Below are positions 1 to 10,798 of a stretch of DNA of 64,000 nucleotides, piece after piece. The DNA comes from Amanita rubescens (taxonomy: Eukaryota; Basidiomycota; Agaricomycetes; Agaricales; Amanitaceae): contig WION01000057.1 of the NCBI GenBank assembly GCA_015039365.1, positions 1-64,000 of the forward strand, written 5' to 3'. Made by a program: the position numbers and the translations under genes. The first letter of the stretch is position 1; each line of letters starts with the position of its first letter. The notes under the pieces are model-generated. The model was not told where the DNA came from, searched no databases, and worked only from the letters and a program-made list of their open reading frames with translations.

Positions 1-923
1 CTTGATGCTTTCGAGGACAACCCGGTCGTTGTTGGATTCGTCGTAAAACAAACTTGCCTTAGCGCTATCAGTCATGGCCTCAATATCAGAGGCCTTCACT
101 GGAAATCTTTAAAACCTAATATATTTGCTGGGGATATCTTGGACGCGATCTCATTGGAGGCATCGCAAGCACTGTATATCCCGGATCAGTGGAATTACAA
201 GGACTTCGATGCCCTTTATCTTTACATGAACAAGCAGAAGAAAACCGTGTTGATAGTACCCATTCAGATCTTCATCAACCCTCTCCACAAAGATTCAGAA
301 GCCTGTTTTTATACTGATTGGCAACGGTGGGTGAAGCACTATAAGGGTTACACCTTATCATCCACATTTGTCTGGATCGTCGAACACGATCGTTCTTGGA
401 ATATCGTCGACGAGCAATTGAGAGCCATACGGGGTGGTACGCAATTGATTGCCCCACTGCACGAACAAATGCTCGTTACGGTGGGTGACGTGTACGGACT
501 CCTGGGTGAGCGGCTCGCCCAGGCTCGGCAAAGCGGTAGGAGCTTGTGTCTGGAACTTACCTTCGCCTCTGACGTACGAAGCAGGGCAACCGAGTCCCAA
601 GATGATTGAGTCTGCAAGGCAGAACGTACGTCACTGCCGTTGGGCAGGGGTCGGCCCTTCTAATTTGTTATTATTCACAGGAGTTGGAAATAGTTGGTGA
701 GTATTTCAGTGAGGCTACCGAGGAATTGTTCAAGAGCACTCTGGTTGATGGTGAAGGATCGAGCAAGCGAAAGGTTCGTCTTGACCGGTTTCCTCTCTTC
801 CGTTCTGATTTAAGATCACACAGAGGGCAACCTTCATCTAGGGGCAAGACTCGGAGCAACAAGAAAGCTACACCTGCATCCCGACGAATGAAGCAACTCG
901 TCAACGATGATGATGAGTGCTAG
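1..923 (+). CDS. Crinkler/RHS-type protein, C-terminal nuclease-like part (5' partial)
   Basis: The reading frame is open from base 1, so the gene starts left of the window. It runs to a stop at 607, but a GT donor at 574 and an AG acceptor at 680 give a 107-nt intron that joins it in phase to a second exon (681-923) with a basic, Ser/Lys-rich tail. The visible part has the pattern ALYIPDQWNYKDFDALYLY, then a beta strand VLIVPIQI, then HKDSEACFYTDW. This resembles the C-terminal restriction-endonuclease-like domain of fungal Crinkler and RHS-like proteins, where a P-loop NTPase usually lies upstream (here outside the window). In that family the Asp of DALYL and the Q-x-hydrophobic of the next strand occupy the nuclease core. 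Role by family: host- or self-directed effector or selfish-element nuclease; inferred only. The intron and the second exon are less certain than the domain. Confidence 0.55.
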
Positions 924-1168
924 AGTATCTGCCATCTTTTCTTTAGAATACTAGCTAATCGTGTGTATATGTATGCGATGATAATATCTCAGTGACTCGT
1001 GGGACGGGACTCGGACTTAGTATCTTATTACTTGGCTCCGAAGACTATTTGCAGGGTCTCCATCTATTCACCATCATCATGATTTGAATGCACATGCGGG
1101 TGCCCTGGTGGTGTACCCTTCACGTATACGGCGCCTAAGGCACGCGTGCCTATATCGTTGACGCCGTT

Positions 1169-2142
1169 CATCAGGAGAATTCTGGGTTGCCTTATCAGGA
1201 CTTATTGACTTAAATAAGACAAATAAGTAATTTTTAAGTTACCAAATTGTGGACTTATTTTTGACTTATATAAGTAAAATAAGGCACCCCCCCCCTCTTT
1301 TGAGAGCCTTAAAATAAAAAAGCTGACTTAATTGACTTATTTTTGGGGACTTTTGGAAGCCAAACCCAGCCTACTGGCACCACTTACAGGTGCTTGGCTT
1401 ACAAGCACTTTCTGCCACTTATTTTGCACTTTCTACCACTTATTTGCACTTTCTGCAACTTATTTGCACTTTCTGCAACTTATTTTGCAGGTGCTCGACT
1501 TACAAGCACTTTTTGCCACTTATTTGGTAGGTGATGGTCTTATGATCCTTATCTTGTCTTAAGTGGCCAAAAATAAGGTCAAAAAAAGTGGCATTGATTT
1601 TTAAGTACTTTTACACTTATTACTACTTATTTAGTAACTTATTACTCTTTTGACTTAATTACTTTCTAGCTTGACTTAGTACAACTTAACTAATGCCTTA
1701 TGAGAAGTCCCTGGGCACCTGGGGCATGGGAGGGGGTCTAGAGGCCCTCCTTTATATACCTCGGTCATGCGCACGGACCATATTGACCGTGGGAACGTAT
1801 TACGTAATAATCACGTGACATCAAAGTGGTGCTCTTGATGTCGAAAAACCCAAATCTAAAATCAGAATTGCCAAAAATGGCTTAGTTAATGAGGTATTCG
1901 CATTTTTCTCACTTTCCCACGCCAAGCTTAGTGACTTATTTTGACTTGACAAAGACACTTAGACTTATATAAGACATGACCATTGTCAATGGCCTTATCT
2001 TGGACTTGGAAAAAATCAGGTAAAAATCAATGACCTTAATGCACTTAGAGTCTTAGGATGGTCTTAGCCATTTTTATCACTAAGGCAGGAAAGACATTTT
2101 AAGTCCCCAAAGTGCATAAGCCAAACCAGAATTTTCCTGATG
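1169..2142. mobile_element. Non-autonomous TIR element (MITE-like), 974 bp
   Basis: The left end reads CATCAGGAGAATTCTGG and the right end, read on the other strand, CATCAGGAAAATTCTGG. Similarity continues inward for about 45 bp with scattered mismatches, through a shared CTTAT and GACTTAAA. The interior is AT-rich and packed with the word GACTTA and its variants on the plus strand, and has no convincing ORF. Flanks are ...GCCGTT and TTGCCG..., so a target duplication is at best 2-3 bp and unclear. The size, ends and absence of coding potential fit a MITE or other deletion derivative of a class II element. I cannot name a superfamily. Confidence 0.6.
1403..1530 (+). repeat. Short tandem repeat inside the TIR element
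   Basis: A unit of about 18-20 bp, GCACTTTCTGCAACTTATTT with variants (CTGCCACTTATTTT, CTACCACTTATTT), is repeated about five times, flanked by two copies of a longer word with GGTGCTYG(G/A)CTTACAAGCACTTT. It lies wholly inside the 1169-2142 element. The rest of 924-2647 outside this element and the tRNA-like stretch holds nothing I can support as a gene. Confidence 0.6.
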
Positions 2143-2234
2143 TTGCCGGGAACACGCTGAATAGAGTGACTTGGGCCCTAACTTATTGGCGTACATAGTA
2201 ATACGGATTGTGTATATGACCAACTTATTTAAGA

Positions 2235-2312
2235 GGTAGTCTCAGCACCGGTACGAACCCGGCCACATAGTACATGTCTCATATCAGAGTCTCTCTAGTC
2301 AACGCCGCTACC
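2235..2312 (-). other. tRNA-like sequence, possible SINE head
   Basis: On the minus strand a 78-nt stretch starts GGTAGCGGCG and ends GACTACC, so five terminal bases can pair. It contains an A-box-like TAGCGGCGTTGACTAG and a B-box-like GGGTTCGTACCGG. No clean anticodon stem forms, and the D and T arms are imperfect. It may be a tRNA-derived repeat (SINE head) or a chance resemblance; it is not presented as a functional tRNA gene. Confidence 0.2.
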
Positions 2313-2647
2313 AACCTTCAAACTTTAAATGTGAATCCGAAAAGTTGAACTTCTAGCATGGTTGTCACGTCGAAAGACAAGGCGCGCCAGCAGCCCGCGC
2401 ACCTCAAATCAGACTACCCTTGATTCCAGATCGGCAGATGGACCTCTGTGATACATCATCCAAAGTTTAAATCGTATAACAGCGAACTTGTGTTCTGGAG
2501 CCGGAAAGAGAAAGAACGGTCTTTCTGCATAGCCACCGGCATGGAAATGATGCCATTCGGCCAGATCTTCATCGGCGGAGATTCGGGAGAGTCCGAGTAC
2601 TGGTACGGCTTGTCCAATTCTGAACAGTCGTTCCTCGGTTCAGCCTC

Positions 2648-4937
2648 ATGCACATAGTTGCACTCGGTTTCCTCGCTTTGGCAGTATATCTTCTTATAAA
2701 GCTAACACAGTTTATTTACTGGGAGCACACTTCACCCTTGAAACGACTGCCAGGTCCAAAGAGCACAAATTGGATTTTCGGGAATTTGAACGAGATACTG
2801 GAGAGTGTACTGTGTTTCCATTACTACTGTCCTCGTTTCAAACATAACACAGTTCTTAGGATGCTTTGGTATACGAGCAATGGGCATCTATCTATGGCCC
2901 TACGTTCAAATATAATAGTATTCTTGGCGTGAGTTAGAATTTGTTCACTATGTATTCTAATTCATCCGAATCCGTTACTTTGAATGATCCGTAGAAGACT
3001 AGTTTATCGACAATGGATACAAAAGCCATATCACATATCTTGATGAATAATAATTTGTATCAAAAGACAGAATTTGGCCGCCATATCAGCACTCCATTAC
3101 TTGGCGATGGTAAGACTCTAGGCTAGGCTGAGTAATGTGTTTAATGGATTATAGGTCTGTTAGTTGCTGAAGGCGATAAACACAGGCAGCAGGTATTGAT
3201 TTGTTTAACCGATGGATGTTTCTCCGACAACTAACTATTATTTTTAGAGACGAATTATGGTAAGTAGTTATGGCATCAAATCAGTGTTACTTGCTTTAAT
3301 TATAGAAAGAATCCTGCATTAGGAACTGCACAAATACGTGAATTAACTACAATTTTTGTTGATAAAGCCATCGAGGTAACTCCATCATTCACAAGTATCT
3401 TCGTCTGCTCACAGTACATGTCAGCTGCGAGATGCCCCTGGAAAATGAAATAATGAAGTATGAGGGACCTGTCGGACCTATTACTTCGATCGATATCCTC
3501 CCTTGGATTACCAGGATGACCTTGGATGTCATCGGTCTGGCTGGTAAGGGAAATCCGCCCATTATTTTTCTTCGTTTTCCCACGATTTCAAGGATTCAAT
3601 TATCAATTCAATGCGCTTCCGGCGATGGCACGAATGAGCTTCAACGAGTGCTTGCAACCGTTTTCAAGCCAAGGGCCCGACCTCCACTAATGCCCCTCAT
3701 CAGAGCAAGAATTCCTGCTCTGCGTTTCTTGGTGCGTTTGACCAAGCCTTAGAGCGCAGTATGTGCTTTATTCCCTTATTCAGCCAGCGGACGGCGATAC
3801 CGAAAGTAAGAAAGCAAAAGAGACGATGACTCGCATTGCCACAAGCTCCTGGATGATAGTCGGGCCGCATTGATAACAGAGAAAAGTTCATGTCTGGCAA
3901 AGGATTTTTCCCAGGGACGTGATATATTGTCGTTACTTGTTAGAGCGAATATGGCCACGGACTTGCCTAGTAGCCAGAGAATGTGCGATGATGAAGTAGT
4001 GGCCCGTAACTATTCGTCCACCTGTCCCCACAGAAAACGGTGCTAAGCTGTTGTTATTTCAGAAATACCAACATTCTTCGTGGCGGGTCACGAAACTACA
4101 AGGTACGTTTTGTCAAGTTATACATCCGACCCTACAGTGATAACGGACTGTTAAAGTGTGGCGTTGTTCGCATTGACCCAGCGTGTCGATGTTCAGGAGA
4201 AGTTACGCGTAGAACTCTTGAGTGTTCCTACCGATAATCCTACGATGGATGAACTGAACGCTCTCCCTTACCTCGATAAGGTTGTTCGCGAGGTCATGCG
4301 TCTTTATGTTCCTGTCCCTTTGACAGCAAGAGTTGCGGCCGCGGATGATATAATTCCTCTAGAAATACCTGTAAAGACGAGGAAGGGAATATCCAGGAAT
4401 GTATTCGGTCTGTAAGCTTCTGCATACCACTTGCCACGCTAAATCGCAAGCTACAGGGTAAGGAAAGGGCAAATTGTATCCATCCCCCTTTTAGCTATCC
4501 ATCGTGCGGTAAGCCTTTGGGGGGAGGATGCGGCAGAGTTCAAGTAAGCGATAAAATCCTTTGTTACTTTCGACCACTAATTAGATTGTGTGAAGGCCGG
4601 AAACGCTGGGAATCCATTCCACAGGCGGTTCGCAGGATCCCGGCGTATGGGGAAATCAGCTCACTTTCTTGGGCGGCCCTCGCGCTTGCATTGGATACAA
4701 ATTCTCGGTCGTGGAGTAAGTTCGCTGCACCTATTTTGAGTAGTATTGAAAGACGACTTTTAACATAGAATGAAAGCACTTTTGTTCACACTTCTTCGAG
4801 CTTTTGAATTTTCAATTGCAGTCCCTGCAGCTGATATCAAGCGGAAATGGCTAGTTGTCCAACGACCGGTCCTTGCATCAGATCCTAATGGTAAAAGCCA
4901 ATTGCCGTTGCTGGTCAAAGTCTATCAGCATCCCTAG
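2648..4937 (+). pseudogene. Cytochrome P450 (CYP) pseudogene, multi-exon
   Basis: This is a membrane-anchored cytochrome P450 monooxygenase. Exon 1 (2648-2806) encodes an N-terminal membrane segment and the proline hinge RLPGPKST. Recognisable later exons carry the C-helix region (GDKHRQQ, then a 12-nt microexon encoding RRIM), the I-helix motif FVAGHETT, the ExxR motif as VVREVMRL, the PERW-type region and the haem loop [10 protein letters not shown], ending KVYQHP at 4937. Splice donors and acceptors are well kept, for example exon 2 at 2860-2928. But at least five small indels break the frame: near 3433 (before ENEIMKYEG), near 3610 (after NYQFNAL), between about 3735 and 3850, near 4600 (before RWESIP) and near 4650 (just before the haem loop). 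Either this is a young pseudogene, or the assembly has indel errors here. Substrate is unknown. Confidence 0.8.
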
Positions 4938-5080
4938 AGACGTGATATGTAGATTGACTCTATTCGAGTGACGAATCACATCATTCTTTCTCCTGTCAAT
5001 TATCCAGTATTCAAATACACCCCTAGCTAGAAACACAATATCTGAATGGGCCAATTTGTAGCGATCCAACAAAGAAACGT

Positions 5081-8000
5081 TCAAAATATGATCGGCAAAC
5101 CCGTTGTACAGGACAACATAGACACTAGCCATTCATCCACTGCATTCCGACCTGGGAAGCACACGTGTCCGCAACCTGTAGGACACGGATATCCTGTCGT
5201 CCGCGCCAGGGGTCCTGATCCGTTCTCTTCGTCTCCACCCACAGCTTGACTAACCGATGGTCTTGATAGAACCGCCGATGACACTTCTCATGCGCACCGT
5301 GTTTACATATGGGGCATAGGAAGAGAAGCGTGCGGAGTGGCAGGTGACTGGAAAAAAGACAACATGAATGTCATTAGGGAGAAGACATTTTTAAAAAAAC
5401 TGACCAAATGGCACACGAGACGTTGCTTTTGCAGGTCAAGCAATGCGAGTAGGTAGATTTTGCAGTCGTATCGCCAGGTAGTTTTCCAGTAGATTTTAGT
5501 AAAGGTTTATAGCACCTGATGCAAGAAGTGGGGATAATTGTATGGACCTTGATTCTTCATTAGAAATTAGCCACAGAACCGGAAAGTCTTACCATGGTAG
5601 AATCTTGAATGTCACTTAATTGACAGTGCTTGCGTATGTATGCTGAGCACGGGAACATGCGACACCGATCAAGCACGTCTTTTTCCAAGTCAGCACTGAT
5701 AGGGGAACTATAAAGTTCGAGGTTCGTACCAATGTAAGCATCGACGAATAGTACGCTTCGTTTGACGCTAATTTTTAGCTCCGTACGAGCAATGATGACT
5801 AGCATGGCACACGCCTGAACATCTCCCTATAGAATCCAAACATTATCTCGCACCTGAACCGACTCTATGAATCGGATTGCTTACCTGTTCCACAAGAGTC
5901 TCGAGTGCTTGGCGAAGCGCCTTCCAGCCGATATCTTTGAACCGCTTCTCCTCCGCCTGCACCAGCTCAATCCTCCGCTCCGTAAAATGTTCAAGATTCG
6001 GAGCGACATCCGGCTGAACATACCTCAGCTACAACGGCTGGTGCCATTTCCGGTACCCGCGAGGTCAAATCACGTATGGTTTCTTCCGCCTTTAACGTGC
6101 CCTCATTCTCATCCACATGAGTAACACCGCCAGCCACAACAGTACGAATGCTGCTAACCGAGTCCTGACGGCTGAGCATCGGCGCCAGAATGGGCGCAGC
6201 GAGAGAGGCAACGGTCGAGCTCCTGCTTCTTGATTTGTACCGCCCCGAAACTTTCCTTCCACTGGATTGCCTTCTTAACGATGCAATCGGACTATCAGAA
6301 TCAGAATCTGTCGATTGGGGAGATGCGACGTCCCTTCATCGTCGTTCGGATCACCGTCCTCGTCCGTCTTTTTATGTCTCCCGAGCACCCTGGACAAGGG
6401 ACTGGGAGCAGTGATCCTTTGCTGCGATAAAAATGTAGGCGTCACCAAAGCAGGTCGCAAGTTGCCTCTTCATCGCTCCAGTGCCCGGCGGTACCTGCAC
6501 TACCCACGTCGCTCTCATTCCCGGAGGACGAATCAGAATCATCCAAGGCACCTGCTCCAACAAGGTGAGGACTTGGAAGTAGAGGGGTGTTTACAATCCT
6601 TATCAGCCGCCGGACTAGCGGAGGTTCCGGCTACCGACGGTCGGCGGTAAGTGGATGGTCGCCTTCCTGAAGAAGATTGGTCCACTGCTGGGCGCTGTCC
6701 ACGAAAGAAGCTCTCCGAGGTGTAGGGGGTAGGGTGAGCAAGCCCATGACGAGGTGATGACGAAGCGGAGGAAGCAGGGTGTTAGGTGGCGTGATGTAGA
6801 TCGAGATGAGTTGCGCCTGGCAGGGTATTTTGAGCTTTCGGCGCTCCCGACTGATCCACGTCCTGGGCTAGTTTTGTGCGGTGGACCACCTTCGAGCGGT
6901 CTCCCAGCAGTCAAGGAGAAGTAAGATTGTGTGAGTCGAGCGCTCGCGGGTGTAGGTAGAGGGTGAGTAAACAGTTCTTGTGCACTGGTTACTTGCGGCA
7001 AAACCGGCGGTGATGGGGGTAGAACGTCCTCCAAACAAGCAGCTAGAAGCAGCCATAGCTGTGCGATATCTTGCTTCCCAACTTCTATGCTGCCTGTTAC
7101 TCGTCTTTGTAAACGAGACCATTAAGCGTTAATGAAACCCACCTGCGCGTTCTGAAGGCAAATCAATTCCGAGACTCTCCAGTTAAAACGTATTTCTTGG
7201 CAAGCTGCTTAAATGATTCGAGGTCCACCGCCGTGTGCGGTGATATCTGGGTAGCGATGTTTTGTAATTGTGGTCGTGCCTGAGGATCGCCAAGTGTTTT
7301 CATTTCCATTCTCAGCTTCTCTGCTGAGGGCTTGAACTCTGGGCGACTGTTAAACGGTAAGTAGCGATTCAAGATATGAGAACATGGTCATACATGTCGT
7401 CGTATGGTATTTCATGCCGGTGTCTACGATCCGAGACGAACGTAAGGGACCCTGACACTTCCCATGTCAACGCCACTCTTGGCACGCTAGCAATTGGCTT
7501 TGAAGCATCCCTCAAATCGAATTGAGAAAATGTACCAGAGGATTGAAGCGCCCAAATGGCATGTGAATCACGAAAGTCGACGTCTGGCGCGAATGTCACG
7601 TCTAGTAAAACTCGGACGAGGCAAGCGCATACCTGTCAAGCTACCCTCTGCTCCTGATCCGCGGATGGACCACTTGGCCACCCAAGCTCTCCTGACATCC
7701 CAGATTTCGATTGTATCATCAACAACCGGACCGAGGCATAACCTTTGTTCTCCATGGGAGATACTGGCGGATGGAGCGAATCTGTGTCTGTAATAGTGCT
7801 TAGAGTATCTATAGTACTTGAACTGGCGGAACGGGAAAGAAAGGGAGGGGTTGCAGCCAGCTTAGAGACGTCCGTTTTTGCAGCAGGTGGTGCAAGCTCA
7901 GGATTGGAAATGACAGCAATTTCACATTCGTATCCTGGTCGCCATAAAATATGTCGAAACAGGGTATCGCGTGTGGAGCGTGTAAGTTAGCTTGGCCGGT

Positions 8001-9164
8001 ATATGGGAGTCGGAGCTAGGCACACTCAAATCCCATATCTGCATGGAGTGAATAAACGATACCGAGATGGTTCTAAAGTATTCACCTTGACACAGCGATC
8101 AAGTCCTCCGCTAGCAACCAACCCATTCCATTGTCACCTGTTTCAGAGCTACTCGTTCCTGGGGATTCACGCCACGCGAGAGAAGTAACGGGTGTTGTAT
8201 GCGCGACGAGAAGCCTGTCCAATAATCCACGCTGGGCCATTTTGAGGTCCCATCTAGCATTTCGGTGTTGGGGCGGGTTGAATTATGATGAAAAGAAAAT
8301 ACCTGTATATACTGCCATTGTCCAAGCCGACGATAGCTTGGAGGGGCTGCCATAAGCTTGGAGAAAAGGCGACACTGCGCACAGATGCTGGGTGATGTAT
8401 GCGCATAAGTGATTTCGACATGTCTCGTAGATCCTGTTCCTTGTTTGAATATTGATAGAGACAATTGTTGATAACCGTACCCATATTCGCAAATCACCAT
8501 CTGCAGAGCCGGTAACGCAGTAATGATGCACCGAGTAAGAAATGGCTAGTTGGTTTATTGAACGAAGATGATCTTTTGTTCGTCGTTCTGGACGGAACGT
8601 CAGCGAACGTAGAGTGCGAAACAAGGGAATAGACCTAGTTTGGCTGACCCAGCCCTGCTGATATCCCACATGATGAGTTCGCCATTCCGGGCACTGGTAA
8701 ATATCTTGTTACTGAACTCTGTCCTTGCATCAGTTCTCGAGTACAAAGGAAACAAAATGAAACACATCATACGTCCGCGACCCCATGCTATACCAGTCGC
8801 CGCGCTCTCGACCTTGAGCCCACTACCTTCCCAGAGATTACGCGTCGCCTCAATTCGATGGCCGCCTTTGCCTAAAGACGACCTGTATTCTGGGCTAGCC
8901 GGGAGCGAACCGTCTGATATTCGTAGTATTCTCAAAGCTAAGATAGCATTGAATTACGCCGCGTCCACGATACATGGGTGAATGCGCACATTCCTTCCCT
9001 GCGACGGCACACCGAATGCCGTCTTCACTCTTGGCTATACATCCTCCTCCAGGCGATACGACACGTGGATAGCGTACGTATCTGGATGGTCCCTGGTATC
9101 CGTGCGTTCTTGAATCAGAATACAATTCGAAGGGGAACTGAGAAGGTGGTAGCGCTGCCATCAC
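5081..9164 (-). CDS. WDR24/Sea2 (Rtc1) homologue, SEA/GATOR2 subunit
   Basis: In other fungi this WD40 scaffold works in the SEA/GATOR2 complex at the vacuole, upstream of TORC1 amino-acid signalling. Start at 9164. In order: an N-terminal blade with IRCAVAGKE, spliced to LRILRISDG; FTSARNGELIMWDIS; CVTGSADGDLRIW; QAIVGLDNGSIYRY; a blade with TTPVTSLAWRESPG; AIWALQSSGTFSQFDLR; then a helical part with CAMLVIIARTELKISVKR and CSAYIRKHCQLSDIQDSTM. At the C-terminus a zinc region has Cys pairs (SHCLTCKSNVSC), then CPICKHGAHEKC and CPTGCGHVC, the order expected of WDR24. Many introns of about 50-60 nt separate these. I see two places where consecutive blocks are out of frame without an obvious intron (around 8120 and 5220), so the model needs transcript data. 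The region 6180-6700 is poorly conserved and not resolved. Confidence 0.8.
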
Positions 9165-9651
9165 AAGTCAGACCATGAACTGTTGTTTGCTTTGGAACCT
9201 AATGCCAAACAAAAATATCGCTCTCTCTTTTGTACGACAATGACAAAGTGACCGATAGTAACGAAATTCCTTGACTATGTTCCATATCTCATGTGTGAAT
9301 CTGTAGAACGTTTATTTCCAGCTGGTATGGAACGAATCATAACTAGCGGAACCGTGACGGCATTGTCCGACCGGAGTCTGAATAAGCGACAGCCCTTACT
9401 CAGCACCCAAATCAATGTTTAGTCATCTCCAACCCGGCACTACAAAAGGGCACCAGGGATTAGTCCCCCACATCAAAACCACCCCGTAAGACTGTAAGTA
9501 TGCGTTTATGTTGCATCTGAGAGGCTGTTTAGGCTGTTTTTTGAGCGGATGGACGTTGGGCGGGGATGGATGCCGCTTGGCGAGGGTAGATGACGTTTTC
9601 AGAGCGGAGCTAACGATGTTGTACGCCTCTTAGACATCAAGACTAATCGAA
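9165..9651. other. Intergenic region, divergent promoters of WDR24-like gene and RPL10
   Basis: No gene seen. The stretch lies between the start codons of the minus-strand WDR24-like gene and plus-strand RPL10, so it must hold both promoters. I see no distinctive motif that I can name with confidence. Confidence 0.4.
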
Positions 9652-10450
9652 ATGGGTCGTCGTCCCGCTCGCTGCTACCGCTATTGCAAGAACAAGCCAT
9701 ATCCAAAGTCAAGGTACAACCGTGGTGTTCCAGACTCCAAGGTAAATTTGCACCCCCAAACCGATTTTTTACAACAACCCACTTTTTAGATTCGCATTTT
9801 CGACTTGGGACGTAAACGTGCCCCTGTTGATGAATTCCCATTTTGCGCGCATCTCGTATCGGATGAGTACGAACAGCTGTCGAGTGAAGCGCTCGAAGCC
9901 GCTCGTATCTGCGCCAACAAATACGTCACGAAGACGTCAGGAAAGGATTCATTCCATTTGCGTGTTCGAGTACATCCCTTCCATGTTCTCCGTATCAACA
10001 AGATGTTGTCCTGCGCAGGCGCCGATCGGTACGTAATCTAGACTTTGCTGCGGTGTGCCATAATGATTTTGGGATTAGTCTCCAGACGGGCATGCGTGGC
10101 GCGTGGGGCAAACCATACGGAACTGTTGCGCGTGTGAACATTGGCCAAATCATCATGTCCATTCGGGCCAAGGAATCCAACTCGGCCGTCATCATTGAGG
10201 CGCTACGCCGCGCCCGGTATAAGTTCCCCGGCCGTCAGAAGATTATTGTTTCCAAGAAATGGGGTTTCACTAATGTGTCCAAAGGCGAATACTTGAAGCT
10301 CAAGGAGGAGAAGCGAGTGATGCCGTGCGTATCGGTTTATGAATTAATTGCGACTACTAACTAACGCCGTGCAGAGATGGTGCTTATGTACAATTCATTC
10401 GGCCCAAGGGTCCGTTGGAGAAGAATCTGCGGAACCAGCTGCGTGCTTGA
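9652..10450 (+). CDS. RPL10: 60S ribosomal protein L10 (uL16)
   Basis: This is a core protein of the large ribosomal subunit, placed late in subunit maturation near the P site. Four exons, 9652-9741, 9790-10028, 10079-10324 and 10375-10450, join in phase to give 216 residues, the normal length. The start [20 protein letters not shown] is the family's hallmark, and [20 protein letters not shown] and [10 protein letters not shown] follow. All introns are canonical GT-AG and about 48-50 nt. A GA microsatellite lies just past the stop. Nothing unusual. Confidence 0.97.
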
Positions 10451-10485
10451 TTGATGATGTATCCTACCCTTACATACCGCAATGT

Positions 10486-10502
10486 GAGAGAGAGAGAGAG
10501 AG
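10486..10502 (+). repeat. GA microsatellite
   Basis: A run of eight to nine GA dinucleotides in the 3' flank of RPL10, followed by a partial GAGAG. Probably untranslated. Confidence 0.8.
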
Positions 10503-10798
10503 AAACGAGAGAAGCTCAAGGTTATTCGCGTGATATGCCCTTTATTCACTACGCCGTCTAGATAATGGACAGCGGATAGGGGAAAGGGGGCAAAGAATGA
10601 ACCGTTTGTTAGAGTTGATGACACCGACTGACTTGATACTTGCGCAGACAGGTGTAAATGAACTAATAAAACGACAGATTACTATTTATTTATTAAATGA
10701 TGTAATGGCCATTAAGCTTGTGAGCTTATTCTCTCCTCGTTTGCTCCTTGCCTTTGTCCTCTACTTCCATCTTGTCCCCGCCGTCGCGTCTAGCGAAG

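Noticed and set aside
2235..2312. Functional tRNA gene
   Set aside because: A- and B-box-like words are present, but the anticodon stem does not form and the acceptor stem pairs for only five bases. Reported as tRNA-like at low confidence.
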